Source of the DNA: Ureibacillus composti
GTDB taxonomy: Bacteria; Bacillota; Bacilli; Bacillales_A; Planococcaceae
DNA length: 64,000 nucleotides
NCBI GenBank assembly: GCA_030348875.1
Contig: JAUCEP010000002.1
Location: 3,241,001-3,305,000 of the forward strand
Direction of reading: 5' to 3'
Numbering within the stretch: position 1 is the first letter of the stretch; each line of letters starts with the position of its first letter. Position numbers and translations under genes: made by a program. Shown here piece by piece: positions 55,741-64,000 of this stretch. The notes under the pieces are model-generated. The model made no database searches and had not been told where the DNA came from. It saw nothing but the letters and a program-made list of their open reading frames with translations.

Positions 55741-56982
55741 TTAGTTTTGGGTTTCCACCTCTGGAGCAGCTGCTTTTAGATGAGTCATTTTTGTCCTAAG
55801 ACCTGTAGCTGCAATAATTCCTATAACAGCACAAACAATGATATACATGAAAGCAGATGCATAGATCCCGTTAAATAATTCGATTAAATATCCCATAACC
55901 ATTGGTGCAAGGAATGCTCCTACCATCCCACCAAGATTAATCATCCCAAATGTAGTACCAATTACATTCCTTGAGAATAATCGATGTGGAAGACCAAATA
56001 TTATCGCTACGATCGGACCATGGAAGAACATACAAATCGATTGATACACAATGACTAGTGCAACAGAAGGGGCGTTAAATAATAAATAAAGACTTACAAT
56101 CATAATGATAAAGCTCACAACTGCTAAGTGTTTTTCTTTCCCTATTAACAAAGACTTAATTAGTTGACCACCTAGTATCACACCAATAGCTCCTGCAAAT
56201 GCAGGAATTGATGTAAGCATTCCCATAGACATTAAATCCAGACCTCGTACATTTACAAGGTAAGGTGGCATCCAAGAAATGAGGCCCCATACCACCGTAC
56301 TTACTCCAAACCACATAATCGTTAACTGCCAGCTAGTACGAATCTTTAAAACTTCCTTAAAGGAAGCTTTTTGGACCTTTTCATTCTCATCATTTTCAAT
56401 CTGCATATTTTTAGGGCTTAAATAATACCAAAGTAAAGCTGCAACAAACACTCCTAATATACCAATGGCAATAAAGAGATTTTGCCAACCAATCCACACA
56501 AGTAACGGCGTCGCTATTAGAGGAGCAATTACCCCACCAAGTGAATTAGATGACATCATGATCGTCTGGGCACTAGTTCGCTCTTGTTTAGGAAATACAT
56601 CTGCTATTGCTTTGGAGCTTGCTGCAGGATATCCTCCTTCACCGAGACCAAACATAAATCGAATAAATATCATAGACATTAGTGACCACGCCATCCCGGT
56701 CAACACCGTAAATAGTGACCAAAAGAAAATGGCAATCGTAATGACTTTTCGAGAACCGAATTTATCGGCAAGCCAGCCACCAGGCAATTGCATTAACGCA
56801 TACCCAGCAAAGAAACTACTAAGCACTACCCCCATAACAGAAGGACTAAGATTAAAGTCCTTTGCAATTTCTACGATTCCCACATTCATTGCCATTCTGT
56901 CAAGATATGACAAGCACCATCCTAAAAATAGCAAAGCGAGGATTGTATACCTCTTTTTATTATTCCTTTGGTTATTTTGCAT
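55741..56982 (-). CDS. MFS anion:cation symporter-type transporter
   Basis: A 413-residue major facilitator with twelve predicted membrane segments. Signature loops are GGWLADKFGSRKV after segment 2 and RFMFGLGEGGYPAASSKAIADVFPKQERT after segment 4, characteristic of the ACS family (hexuronate, glucarate, phthalate, organic anions). AGGAGGAG precedes the ATG used, 13 codons inside the longest frame. It is divergent from a GAF/PucR-type regulator, with a cre-like site between them. It probably imports an organic anion. Confidence 0.9.
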   Translation of the reverse strand: MQNNQRNNKKRYTILALLFLGWCLSYLDRMAMNVGIVEIAKDFNLSPSVMGVVLSSFFAGYALMQLPGGWLADKFGSRKVITIAIFFWSLFTVLTGMAWSLMSMIFIRFMFGLGEGGYPAASSKAIADVFPKQERTSAQTIMMSSNSLGGVIAPLIATPLLVWIGWQNLFIAIGILGVFVAALLWYYLSPKNMQIENDENEKVQKASFKEVLKIRTSWQLTIMWFGVSTVVWGLISWMPPYLVNVRGLDLMSMGMLTSIPAFAGAIGVILGGQLIKSLLIGKEKHLAVVSFIIMIVSLYLLFNAPSVALVIVYQSICMFFHGPIVAIIFGLPHRLFSRNVIGTTFGMINLGGMVGAFLAPMVMGYLIELFNGIYASAFMYIIVCAVIGIIAATGLRTKMTHLKAAAPEVETQN

Positions 56983-57096
56983 AGTGTTTCTCCTCCTACA
57001 TATCAAAATTGATAGAATCAAACTAAATTACATTTTTAATGTGAAAAAGTGAGCTATTTAAGGTTATTAAGAGCTATAAAAGGATCACTTTAAAAA

Positions 57097-57110
57097 AGGA
57101 AGCGTTTTCA
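57097..57110. promoter_or_regulatory. Candidate CcpA cre site
   Basis: On the minus strand TGAAAACGCTTCCT matches the cre consensus TGWAANCGNTNWCA at 12 of 14 positions. It lies in the divergent region between the transporter and the regulator, suggesting catabolite repression. Confidence 0.5.
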
Positions 57111-57221
57111 CTTTATTCTATTTATTAAATAATATATAATTTCAGAAATATCAGTCAATGTACAATTAAACAATGTTAATAGATTACTATTGTTGATATC
57201 AACATAGGGGAGGAAAAAATA

Positions 57222-59048
57222 ATGGAAGGAAAAGAAGCACTTCTTCAACAATTAAGTTTAGAAAACCAAAAGGCACAATTTCATGTTATGAATTTAATGG
57301 AAAGCTTTCGAGTAATGAATTCTACTCTCGAATTAGATGAAGTCCTGAAGAAAATCATGCATTTCGCCTTAAAAATTGTTGAAACAGCAGAGGCGGGATA
57401 TATCCAAATGTATGATGAATCCTCAAATCAACTAATCGTTAAGACATATGTAGGCTTTAATGACAGTATTTGCCATTTTAAAGTAAATGTGGGTGAATCG
57501 ATTACGGGGAAAGTTTTTAGGGATGGCCGTCTAAAACTAATTACAAAAAGAGAAGAAATCTATAGTCGAATGGATGATTTAAGCGAAGAAAATTTCCACT
57601 TAATTGATAATGCACATCCAAACAATCAACATATCCAATCGCTCTTATCTGTCCCTGTTTCATTTGGAGATAAACGGATTGGTGTGATGACATTTCACTG
57701 CTTTGATGTAGAAGATCGACTGAACGAAACAGATTTCCTTCTTTTAGAAAGCTTTGCAGCTCAAGCAGCGATTGCACTTCATAATGCGCAACTTCATTCA
57801 GAAGTACAAAAAAGTCTAGGTGAAGTAATTCATTTGTCACAGAAGCTCAAGGAAGCTAACACAATTTTAGAAAAGCAAACCGAAATTCACAATCATCTCA
57901 CAGAATTATTGGTACAAAACAACAAAGGGCTAAAAGGGATTATCAAAGAAATGGATAGGCTGATGGAAAGAAAACTAGTCTATGCGGATTATTTAGAGGG
58001 TATTTGCTTTCCAGAACACATTAAGTATTTGGATAAATTTTTAGATGATATATTCTTGATTTTTGCTAATAAAACTGAGCCAAGCTATGTATCCATTCGT
58101 GACATCACCGAAATCGATTGCCATATATACCCAATTAGGTCAGGCTCTGTATTTTTAGGTTGTCTAATTTTAGAAGGCAGTTCTCTTCTATCACAACTTG
58201 ATAAGCTAATTATCGAACAGGGCGCACCTATTCTTTCTCTTGAAATAATGAAGCTAAGATCACAAACTGAAATTATGTATAAAAAAACCTATGAAACATA
58301 CCAACAATTTCTGAAGATAAAAAACCCTCAGCAGGCTGAGATTGCTGCAAAGGAATTGGGCATACATAATCATTATTTTCTACAAACAGCGATTATTGAA
58401 TTAGATGGAAATGTCGATTTACGTTCTCTTGAGAATGATGCAATGCTTCTTCTTACACATTTAAAAGAGAAGCTCCCATTAGAAGATAGCCTTCTTTTTT
58501 GCTATCATAATAAAATTTTTTATTTTTCATCAGCCAAAGATGCTACCATCGAAACATCACTGATAAAAACACTTGAAAGAAGTATCAATTGGTGGAATGA
58601 AGGGTTTTCAGTAAGAGCGAGAGCAGGATTTAGCACAGGTTATTTCTACCCCGGACAAGCCGAAGAAAATCATATAAAAGCAGAAAAAGCCCTACTGCAC
58701 TTAAAAAAACAAAAGAAAAAAGGCTTCCTTCATTACAAGGATATTGGAATCAGTGCTCTTTTTTTAAACCATCCGCTTGAAGAAATTAATTCGTTTCTAC
58801 AAGAAACATTTTCTAGATTATGGACAAATCAAGAAAAGGAAGTCGAACTACTACAGACACTTTTCAAGTATGTTGAAAATAATCGTTCGATGGCTGCTAC
58901 CGCTAAGGAACTTCATATACATACAAATACGCTATATCACCGTATTAAAAAGATAGAGGAATTGGTTGCTATGGATTTTAGCCAATATGAGGATTACTTA
59001 AAAGTACAACTCGCGGTCTATCTTTATAAAACTTTCATGGTTGATTGA
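57222..59048 (+). CDS. GAF/PucR-type (CdaR-like) transcriptional regulator
   Basis: A 608-residue regulator. Residues about 30-195 form a GAF sensor (ILELDEVLKKIMHFALKIVETAEAG-like start, GESITGKVFRDGR, SLLSVPVSFGDKRIGVMTF). A coiled coil (LSQKLKEANTILEKQTEIHNHL in part) follows, then a CdaR-type middle domain near 350-520. The C-terminal PucR helix-turn-helix is visible (NNRSMAATAKELHIHTNTLYHRIKKIEEL). GGGGAGG precedes the ATG. Its divergent position suggests it controls the MFS gene and perhaps the M20 gene in response to a small ligand. Confidence 0.88.
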   Translation: MEGKEALLQQLSLENQKAQFHVMNLMESFRVMNSTLELDEVLKKIMHFALKIVETAEAGYIQMYDESSNQLIVKTYVGFNDSICHFKVNVGESITGKVFRDGRLKLITKREEIYSRMDDLSEENFHLIDNAHPNNQHIQSLLSVPVSFGDKRIGVMTFHCFDVEDRLNETDFLLLESFAAQAAIALHNAQLHSEVQKSLGEVIHLSQKLKEANTILEKQTEIHNHLTELLVQNNKGLKGIIKEMDRLMERKLVYADYLEGICFPEHIKYLDKFLDDIFLIFANKTEPSYVSIRDITEIDCHIYPIRSGSVFLGCLILEGSSLLSQLDKLIIEQGAPILSLEIMKLRSQTEIMYKKTYETYQQFLKIKNPQQAEIAAKELGIHNHYFLQTAIIELDGNVDLRSLENDAMLLLTHLKEKLPLEDSLLFCYHNKIFYFSSAKDATIETSLIKTLERSINWWNEGFSVRARAGFSTGYFYPGQAEENHIKAEKALLHLKKQKKKGFLHYKDIGISALFLNHPLEEINSFLQETFSRLWTNQEKEVELLQTLFKYVENNRSMAATAKELHIHTNTLYHRIKKIEELVAMDFSQYEDYLKVQLAVYLYKTFMVD

Positions 59049-59206
59049 CATGTTCATTTAGATTTTTGTTAACATGTGTGGATTAACCAAAATTACATTG
59101 TATATTCACACTTATTTGCCACTTAATCGGCAGGTCATCAAAAAGGCGTCAAGACCAGATGGCATTCCCCCGATAACTAAGCAGGTGCTTACCCTCTCTG
59201 GCCAAT
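59049..59206. other. Unexplained structured-looking intergenic segment
   Basis: No gene. The stretch near 59145-59203 has above-average GC and several short self-complements (CCAGA/TCTGG, AAGC/GCTT). It does not match a riboswitch I recognise. Confidence 0.3.
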
Positions 59207-59240
59207 ACTCTAATAGATTTTTTATTAGAGTGGATTTTTT
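59207..59240 (+). terminator. Terminator after the PucR-type regulator gene
   Basis: ACTCTAAT/ATTAGAGT arms (59207-59214, 59224-59231), then six T. Confidence 0.8.
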
Positions 59241-59277
59241 CTAAGTATGCGACTTTGAATTTTAGCATTTCCTGAAC

Positions 59278-59313
59278 AAAAAAACTGAGCACAATAGTTG
59301 TACTCAGTTTTTT
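59278..59313 (-). terminator. Terminator after trxA
   Basis: AAAAAACTGAG/CTCAGTTTTTT arms with an inner ACAA/TTGT pairing, 16 bp beyond the trxA stop. Confidence 0.9.
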
Positions 59314-59328
59314 AATCGCTTATTAAAA

Positions 59329-59643
59329 TTATTTATTTGTATTAATAAAATCGATTAATGCTTCTTTTGGTTGGAAACCAACAGTTTTTCCTTTTAGCTC
59401 CCCATCTTTGAAAAGTAGTAAAGTTGGGATTGACATTACTTGATATTCTGCAGCAGTCGCCTGGTTATTATCAACATCAAGTTTAGCAATTTTAACTTCA
59501 TTTCCAATTTCTGCATCAATTTCTTCTAAAACTGGTGCAATCATTTTACAAGGTCCACACCAAGTTGCCCAAAAATCTACTAACACAACGCCTGAAGCGA
59601 TTTCTTCTGAAAAGTTTTGATCTGTAACATTAACAATTGCCAT
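59329..59643 (-). CDS. trxA: Thioredoxin
   Basis: Main cytoplasmic disulfide reductase partner. The 104-residue protein has the active site WCGPC (Cys29, Cys32), the preceding VLVDFWATW strand and the cis-proline loop MSIPTLLLF. The position between etfA and uvrC matches B. subtilis, although here the M20/MFS/PucR-type module is inserted between trxA and uvrC. Confidence 0.98.
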   Translation of the reverse strand: MAIVNVTDQNFSEEIASGVVLVDFWATWCGPCKMIAPVLEEIDAEIGNEVKIAKLDVDNNQATAAEYQVMSIPTLLLFKDGELKGKTVGFQPKEALIDFINTNK

Positions 59644-59776
59644 TTAAATTGCCTCCTTAAATCTAACATCTGAATGTAGTATAGCACGATAAAAAAAAGA
59701 ACGACAGTAAAGTGTTTTGGATTAGAGATAAAAAAATTACATAAATTTCATATAAATTAAATAATTAATCCAATAA

Positions 59777-59812
59777 GAAAACACGTCCCATTATTGTTAT
59801 GAGACGTGTTTT
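59777..59812 (-). terminator. Terminator after etfA
   Basis: GAAAACACGTC/GACGTGTTTTC arms (59777-59787, 59802-59812) with a partly paired loop, 9 bp from the etfA stop. Confidence 0.85.
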
Positions 59813-59821
59813 CTTACTAAA

Positions 59822-60799
59822 TTATGCGTTCACTTTTAATGCTTTAAACTCTTCAATAAGTAATGGAATTACTTCAAATAAATCTCCAACAATTCCATAA
59901 TCAGCTACTTTAAATATATTTGCCTCTGGATCTTTATTAATTGCAACAATTACTTTTGAGTTTGACATACCAGCTAAATGTTGAATAGCACCTGAAATAC
60001 CTGCAGCGATATATAAATCTGGTGTTACAACTTTACCTGTTTGTCCAATTTGTAATGAATAGTCACAGTAATCTGCATCACACGCACCCCTCGATGCTCC
60101 AACTGCGCCACCCAGTAAATCAGCAAGTTGTTGAAGTGGTTCAAATCCTTCAGCTGACTTAACTCCACGTCCGCCAGCAACCACTACTTTTGCTTCAGAT
60201 AAATCTACACCAGTAGTAGATTTTCGAACAACTTCCTTAATGATTGTACGTAGGTTTGTAATTTCAACTGATAATGCTGAAACTGCACCAGTTCGCCCTG
60301 AATCCTTTGTTAGTGGGGCAATATTATTAGGACGAACAGTCACAAATGTAATGCCCTCTTTAACCTTAACCTTTTCAAATGCTTTACCAGAATAGATAGG
60401 TCGAATATAAACAGTTGCACTACCAGACCCTTGAATTTCTGTTACGTCTGAAATTAACCCAGATTGTAATTTAGAAGCAATTTTTGGTGATAAATCTTTT
60501 CCTAATGAAGTATGACCAAAAACAACTGCATTTGGTTTTTCTTGATTATAAACCGCTAAAAATGCTTGGCTAAAACCGTCTGATGTATATGTTTTCAGAT
60601 GAGGATGTTCAACTGTTACAACACGGTCAGCTCCGTAAGCAATTAACTCCCCAGCTAATGGTGAAACCCCGTCGCCAATTAAGACACCTACAACCTCTCC
60701 ACCATCTGCAATTTGTTTAGATGCAGCAATGGCTTCAAATGAAACATTACGTAATACCCCTTCACGAACTTCAGCTAACACTAACACTTTGTTTGACAT
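59822..60799 (-). CDS. etfA: Electron transfer flavoprotein alpha subunit
   Basis: FAD-carrying subunit that accepts electrons from acyl-CoA dehydrogenases. The 325-residue protein has the N-terminal ETF fold. Its C-terminal FAD signature runs VVAGGRGVKSAEGF, GASRGACDADYCDYSLQIGQTGKVVTPDLYIA in part, and GISGAIQHLAGM with NKDPEANIF. GGAGGGGTAATC precedes the ATG. It follows etfB by 40 bp and ends the fad operon. Confidence 0.97.
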   Translation of the reverse strand: MSNKVLVLAEVREGVLRNVSFEAIAASKQIADGGEVVGVLIGDGVSPLAGELIAYGADRVVTVEHPHLKTYTSDGFSQAFLAVYNQEKPNAVVFGHTSLGKDLSPKIASKLQSGLISDVTEIQGSGSATVYIRPIYSGKAFEKVKVKEGITFVTVRPNNIAPLTKDSGRTGAVSALSVEITNLRTIIKEVVRKSTTGVDLSEAKVVVAGGRGVKSAEGFEPLQQLADLLGGAVGASRGACDADYCDYSLQIGQTGKVVTPDLYIAAGISGAIQHLAGMSNSKVIVAINKDPEANIFKVADYGIVGDLFEVIPLLIEEFKALKVNA

Positions 60800-60839
60800 G
60801 ATTACCCCTCCATTACCGTTTCTGTACTATTTTTGATCT

Positions 60840-61613
60840 TTAGACAACTTTTGCTTCCGAATGAAGTAAATTTACAAGTTCCTTTACTTGCTCTGATAAT
60901 TCACCCTGTAAAATACGACCAGCCTCTTTTTTCGGAGGTAAAAATACTTCCACTGTTTCAACTTTTACTTCTACGTCATCTTCATCAATGTCTAAATCAT
61001 CTAATTCTAGTTCTGCTAGCGGCTTCTTTTTCGCTTTCATGATACCTGGTAAAGAAGGATATCTTGGCTCATTTAAACCTTGTTGTGCAGTTACTAATAA
61101 CGGTAATGAAGTCTCGATTATTTCTGAATCCCCTTCGATGTCACGCACGATCTTAACGCTTGTACCATCAATTTTTAAATCTGTAATTGTTGTTACATAG
61201 TTTATGCCTAATAGATCAGCTACACGAGGTCCTACTTGTCCAGTTCCACCATCAATAGCTACGTTTCCAGCTAATATTAAATCAACCTCTTTATCTTTAA
61301 AATACTCTGCTAGAATTAAAGCAGTTGAATATTGATCTAATTCATCTAAATCATCTTCGGTATTAATTAGGACGGCTTCATCTGCTCCCATTGCTAACGC
61401 TGTACGTAGTTGTTTCTCTGCATCTTCTCCCCCGATAGTAACAACTGTTACCTTACCGCCCTGAGCATCTCGAACTTGTATAGCTTCTTCTATTGCGTAC
61501 TCATCATACGGATTGATGATATATTCAGCACCATCGTCTTGAATTTTGCCACCTGAAATTGTAATTTTTTCCTCTGTGTCAAACGTGCGTTTTACTAATA
61601 CAAAAATGTTCAT
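60840..61613 (-). CDS. etfB: Electron transfer flavoprotein beta subunit
   Basis: Partner of EtfA that binds AMP. The 257-residue product begins MNIFVLVKRTFDTEEKI. It has the beta-ETF signature region (LLVTAQQGLNEPRYPSLPGIMKAKKKPL) and NPYDEYAIEEAI. GGGGAGGG precedes the ATG. A GACTCGT/ACGAGTC hairpin lies in its leader about 75 bp upstream (61686-61705). Confidence 0.97.
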   Translation of the reverse strand: MNIFVLVKRTFDTEEKITISGGKIQDDGAEYIINPYDEYAIEEAIQVRDAQGGKVTVVTIGGEDAEKQLRTALAMGADEAVLINTEDDLDELDQYSTALILAEYFKDKEVDLILAGNVAIDGGTGQVGPRVADLLGINYVTTITDLKIDGTSVKIVRDIEGDSEIIETSLPLLVTAQQGLNEPRYPSLPGIMKAKKKPLAELELDDLDIDEDDVEVKVETVEVFLPPKKEAGRILQGELSEQVKELVNLLHSEAKVV

Positions 61614-61740
61614 ATTAGACCCTCCCCTTTTGCTAATTGAATATTATAATTCTACTTCGGCGTTATTCCATCAAAGAATTTCGGACTCGTTTTTTCACGA
61701 GTCAATCCCCTTACGAAATCACATGACTAGCCGGAAGATT

Positions 61741-61835
61741 TAATATTATTCAGCCTTTAATTAGTAGTTCTACCAACTAGAAAGCAAGGTCTGGATTCAC
61801 TCGCAACTAAAGGTAGTAGATGCTGAATAATATTA
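61741..61835. mobile_element. 95-bp element with 14-bp terminal inverted repeats (MITE-like candidate)
   Basis: Perfect arms TAATATTATTCAGC (61741-61754) and GCTGAATAATATTA (61822-61835) enclose 67 bp. The right arm contains the fadB stop codon. No coding capacity and no obvious target duplication. It could instead be a large terminator-like stem between fadB and etfB. Confidence 0.4.
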
Positions 61836-62606
61836 TTTACCCGTAAAAGTTGGTTGACGTTTTTCGATAAATGCTTGGATTCCCTCTTTAGCATCAGCCG
61901 ACTCAAAGACTGTACCAAAGCTCTCTGCTTCTGCTTTAATTCCGTTATGGAAAGCATCACTTTTACTGTACTGTAGCATTGTGATTGCCGCTTGCAATGC
62001 AATTGGACTCTTTAATGCAATTTTCTTAGCAAGCTCTAATGTTTTCGGTAGAAGTTCTTCTACAGGGAAAGCTTTATTTGCTAGTCCCCATTCCACTGCT
62101 TCTAAACCAGAAATAGGCTCACTTGTAAACAACATTTCTGCTGCTTTTGCAGTGCCAACATATCGCGGTAAGCGTTGAGTTCCACCAAAACCAGGGATTA
62201 AACCAAGGCTTAATTCGGGTAAACCTAATTTTGCATCTTCTGCTACGTACCTGATATGGCAACCCATAGCAAGTTCTAAACCGCCACCTAACGCAGCTCC
62301 ATGAATAGCTGCAATTACAGGTTTATCATAAGATTCAATTCTTTCAAATACTTGTTGACCTAGGCTAGCAAGCTTTGAAAACTCTGAACCTGAAGATACT
62401 TCAGTAAATTCTTTAATGTCAGCTCCAGCTGAAAAGAAGCGACCGTCCCCATGGAGGACAATAACACGAATTGAAGGATTATGATCAATTTCATCCAAAA
62501 CGGAATTAAGTGCTGTAATTAGTGCACTAGATAATGCATTGGCAGGTGGTCGTTGAATTGTAATGAGTCCAACCCCATCCTCAACGGATAACTTTAGAAA
62601 GTCCAT
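61833..62606 (-). CDS. fadB: Enoyl-CoA hydratase, FadB-type
   Basis: Hydrates trans-2-enoyl-CoA in beta-oxidation. The 257-residue crotonase-fold protein has the oxyanion segments FSAGADIKEF and HGAALGGGLELAM, and the catalytic glutamates in LPELSLGLIPGFGGTQRLPR. AAGGGGATGG precedes the ATG. It lies 14 bp after fadR and upstream of etfBA, as in the B. subtilis lcfA-fadR-fadB-etfBA operon. Confidence 0.95.
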   Translation of the reverse strand: MDFLKLSVEDGVGLITIQRPPANALSSALITALNSVLDEIDHNPSIRVIVLHGDGRFFSAGADIKEFTEVSSGSEFSKLASLGQQVFERIESYDKPVIAAIHGAALGGGLELAMGCHIRYVAEDAKLGLPELSLGLIPGFGGTQRLPRYVGTAKAAEMLFTSEPISGLEAVEWGLANKAFPVEELLPKTLELAKKIALKSPIALQAAITMLQYSKSDAFHNGIKAEAESFGTVFESADAKEGIQAFIEKRQPTFTGK

Positions 62607-62620
62607 TTTTCCATCCCCTT

Positions 62621-63202
62621 TTACCCTTTAAGTCCATTTAATAATAGCTCTCTAACTTTTGGAACATTATCTAATAAATCATAACGAAACTCATTCATGA
62701 CCCAAGATGTAATGGTCTCATCAATTGTTCCAAAAACCATTTGTCGTGCTAAACGCACATCCATCGTTGGGTTAAATTCTCCATTTAACATACCCTCAAT
62801 TAAAATATCATCTAGCAACTTTAAATATTCTTTTAATATTGTATTTATTTTTATTCTTAGTTCTTTATTCGATTGTCTTAACTCTAGTTGTGTCACTGTT
62901 GCGAGGTGGCGGTCTATCGCTAAAACTTTAAAATGATTTTCAATCATCTGGGACAATTTATCCGTAGAGGATTCACCTAATTGGATAATTTCTTGTAAGC
63001 TTTCTACGAACAAACCCATTTTTTCTTGAAATACGGAAATCAGGATGTCTTCTTTGTTTTTAAAATACAAATAAATTGTTCCATCAGCGACACCGGCTTG
63101 CTTTGCAATTTTAGATACTTGCGCATGATGATAACCATTTTCTGCAATGGCAATAATCGCCGCGTCTATAATTTGTTTGTACTTGGGTTTTTCGCGTTTC
63201 AA
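62621..63202 (-). CDS. fadR: TetR-family fatty acid degradation repressor FadR
   Basis: Represses beta-oxidation genes and is released by long-chain acyl-CoA. The 193-residue product starts MKREKPKYKQIIDAA. The HTH (HHAQVSKIAKQAGVADGTIYLYFKNKEDIL) and the ligand domain segment VTQLELRQSNKELRIKI closely follow B. subtilis FadR. I use the TTG with GGTGGTGA upstream because a 15-codon longer frame runs through the FadR box. An operator overlaps its own promoter. Confidence 0.95.
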   Translation of the reverse strand: MKREKPKYKQIIDAAIIAIAENGYHHAQVSKIAKQAGVADGTIYLYFKNKEDILISVFQEKMGLFVESLQEIIQLGESSTDKLSQMIENHFKVLAIDRHLATVTQLELRQSNKELRIKINTILKEYLKLLDDILIEGMLNGEFNPTMDVRLARQMVFGTIDETITSWVMNEFRYDLLDNVPKVRELLLNGLKG

Positions 63203-63232
63203 GTAGTTCACCACCAAAAAAATATGAAAATA

Positions 63233-63250
63233 TGAATGACCATTCATTCA
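63233..63250. promoter_or_regulatory. FadR operator at the fadR promoter
   Basis: TGAATGACCATTCATTCA matches the Bacillus FadR consensus TGAATGANTANTCATTCA at all but one defined position. It is embedded in a longer imperfect inverted repeat (AATATGAAAAT arms outside). It lies at the expected transcription start. Confidence 0.88.
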
Positions 63251-63257
63251 CATTTTC

Positions 63258-63286
63258 ATATTATAATTAATAGAAGATTCTGTCAA
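63258..63286 (-). promoter_or_regulatory. SigA promoter of fadR
   Basis: TTGACA (-35, 63281-63286) with TAATAT at 17 bp or TATAAT at 15 bp as -10 on the minus strand, immediately before the FadR operator. Confidence 0.7.
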
Positions 63287-63300
63287 TAGAATGTTAAATG

Positions 63301-64000
63301 TTAAGCCTCTAATTGAGACAATTTAGCTTTTTCTTCTTCGAGCAATGTACGCCTCAATATTTTACCAACAGCGGTTTTAGGTAATTCGGTTCTGAATTCA
63401 TAAAGACGAGGTACTTTGTAAGAAGCGAGATTCTTCCTGCAATATTTATTTAATTCTTCTTCGGTCACCGTTTTTCCTTCTTTAAGCACAATATATGCCT
63501 TAACCGTTTCGCCACGATAAGGATCCGGCACTCCAATTACCACACATTCTTGTATTGCTTCTATTTCATAAAGAACTTCTTCAACTTCACGGGGGTAAAT
63601 ATTAAACCCACTCGCAATAATCATGTCTTTTTTACGGTCAACAACATAAAAATATCCTTCGTTATCCATATACCCCAAATCTCCAGTTAAAAACCAGCCG
63701 TCAATAAATGAAGCAGATGTATCCTCTGGGCGATTCCAGTAACCTTTCATCACTTGTGGACCTTTGATGGCAATTTCGCCAATTTCACCAGGAGGTAGAA
63801 TCTCTCCATTGCTTGATTTAATAATGACTGCATCGGTATCTGGCCAAGGAACACCAATCGATCCTTTCACACGTTTACCCCAAATAAAATTTGCATGGGT
63901 GACTGGTGATGTCTCCGTTAATCCATAACCTTCTACCAGTTTACCTCCTGTTATTTCTTCAAACCGCTCTTGAACTTCTACAGGGAGAGGGGCAGAACCA
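63301..64000 (-). CDS. lcfA: Long-chain-fatty-acid-CoA ligase, C-terminal part
   Basis: Activates fatty acids to acyl-CoA with ATP. The frame is open to the right edge of the window. The visible 233 codons include VEGYGLTETSPVTHAN (AMP-binding motif A5), GEIAIKGPQVMKGYWN, WFLTGDLGYMDNEGYFYVVDRKKDMI (A7/A8 hinge) and the catalytic lysine region PKTAVGKILRR near the end. It heads the lcfA-fadR-fadB-etfBA cluster. The N-terminal half is outside the window. Confidence 0.95.
   Translation of the reverse strand, partial: GSAPLPVEVQERFEEITGGKLVEGYGLTETSPVTHANFIWGKRVKGSIGVPWPDTDAVIIKSSNGEILPPGEIGEIAIKGPQVMKGYWNRPEDTSASFIDGWFLTGDLGYMDNEGYFYVVDRKKDMIIASGFNIYPREVEEVLYEIEAIQECVVIGVPDPYRGETVKAYIVLKEGKTVTEEELNKYCRKNLASYKVPRLYEFRTELPKTAVGKILRRTLLEEEKAKLSQLEA

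Overview
The window is a low-GC chromosomal segment from an endospore-forming Firmicute. Gene order follows the Bacillus subtilis 240-260 degree arc (ruvAB, safA, pheAB, obg, spo0B, rpmA-prp-rplU, spoIVFAB, minCD, mreBCD, radC, maf, folC, valS, spoVID, hem, engB, lonA, clpX, tig, ysoA, ysnB, rdgB, rph, racE, gerE, sdhCAB, yslB, lysC, uvrC, trxA, etf/fad). Several B. subtilis neighbours are missing (lonB, gerM, comC, the leu-ilv operon, the nad genes next to niaR). Many starts are TTG or GTG with strong ribosome binding sites. This pattern suggests a Planococcaceae-type bacillus such as Lysinibacillus or Solibacillus. That placement is inference from synteny and protein similarity, not from a search.

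Layout. 1-5.8 kb: RuvA/B end, a spore-coat pair (SafA plus an APH-fold protein), divergent niaR, and pheA/pheB. 5.9-16.8 kb: obg-spo0B, a 960-bp spacer full of nested hairpins, the L21/Prp/L27 operon with its leader, SpoIVFAB, the Min and Mre operons, radC and maf. 16.9-25.3 kb: a SPOR-like membrane protein, two tandem folC paralogues, valS behind a T-box, and spoVID. 25.4-39 kb: a six-gene haem operon with a PerR-type box, then engB-lonA, clpX, tig and a TPR protein. 39.5-41.5 kb: an SDR and a threonine-aldolase-like gene on the plus strand, replacing leu-ilv. 41.6-50.6 kb: tRNA-Arg, ysnB, rdgB, rph, racE, a damaged marR, gerE, ysmA, sdhCAB and yslB. 50.7-64 kb: a hairpin repeat, a degenerate aspartokinase, uvrC, an amidohydrolase/MFS/PucR-type regulator module, trxA, and the fatty-acid degradation operon (lcfA-fadR-fadB-etfBA).

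Most genes are housekeeping and run on the minus strand. Glutamyl-tRNA is converted to uroporphyrinogen III by the hem operon. SdhCAB and EtfAB feed electrons to the respiratory chain. FadR couples beta-oxidation to acyl-CoA. Spo0B, SpoIVFAB, SafA, SpoVID and GerE mark the sporulation programme.

The observations most worth a second look are: (1) a dispersed family of nested stem-loop elements with compensating stem changes (three or four copies, 7982-8690 and about 50716-50930); (2) a lysC-locus aspartokinase that has lost nearly all catalytic motifs but keeps its ACT domains; (3) a MarR-family gene whose ATG is followed directly by TAA; (4) a SpoVID built on two 13-residue tandem repeat arrays with no visible C-terminal LysM; (5) a 95-bp terminal-inverted-repeat element abutting the fadB stop codon. 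I saw no CRISPR array, phage or transposase gene.
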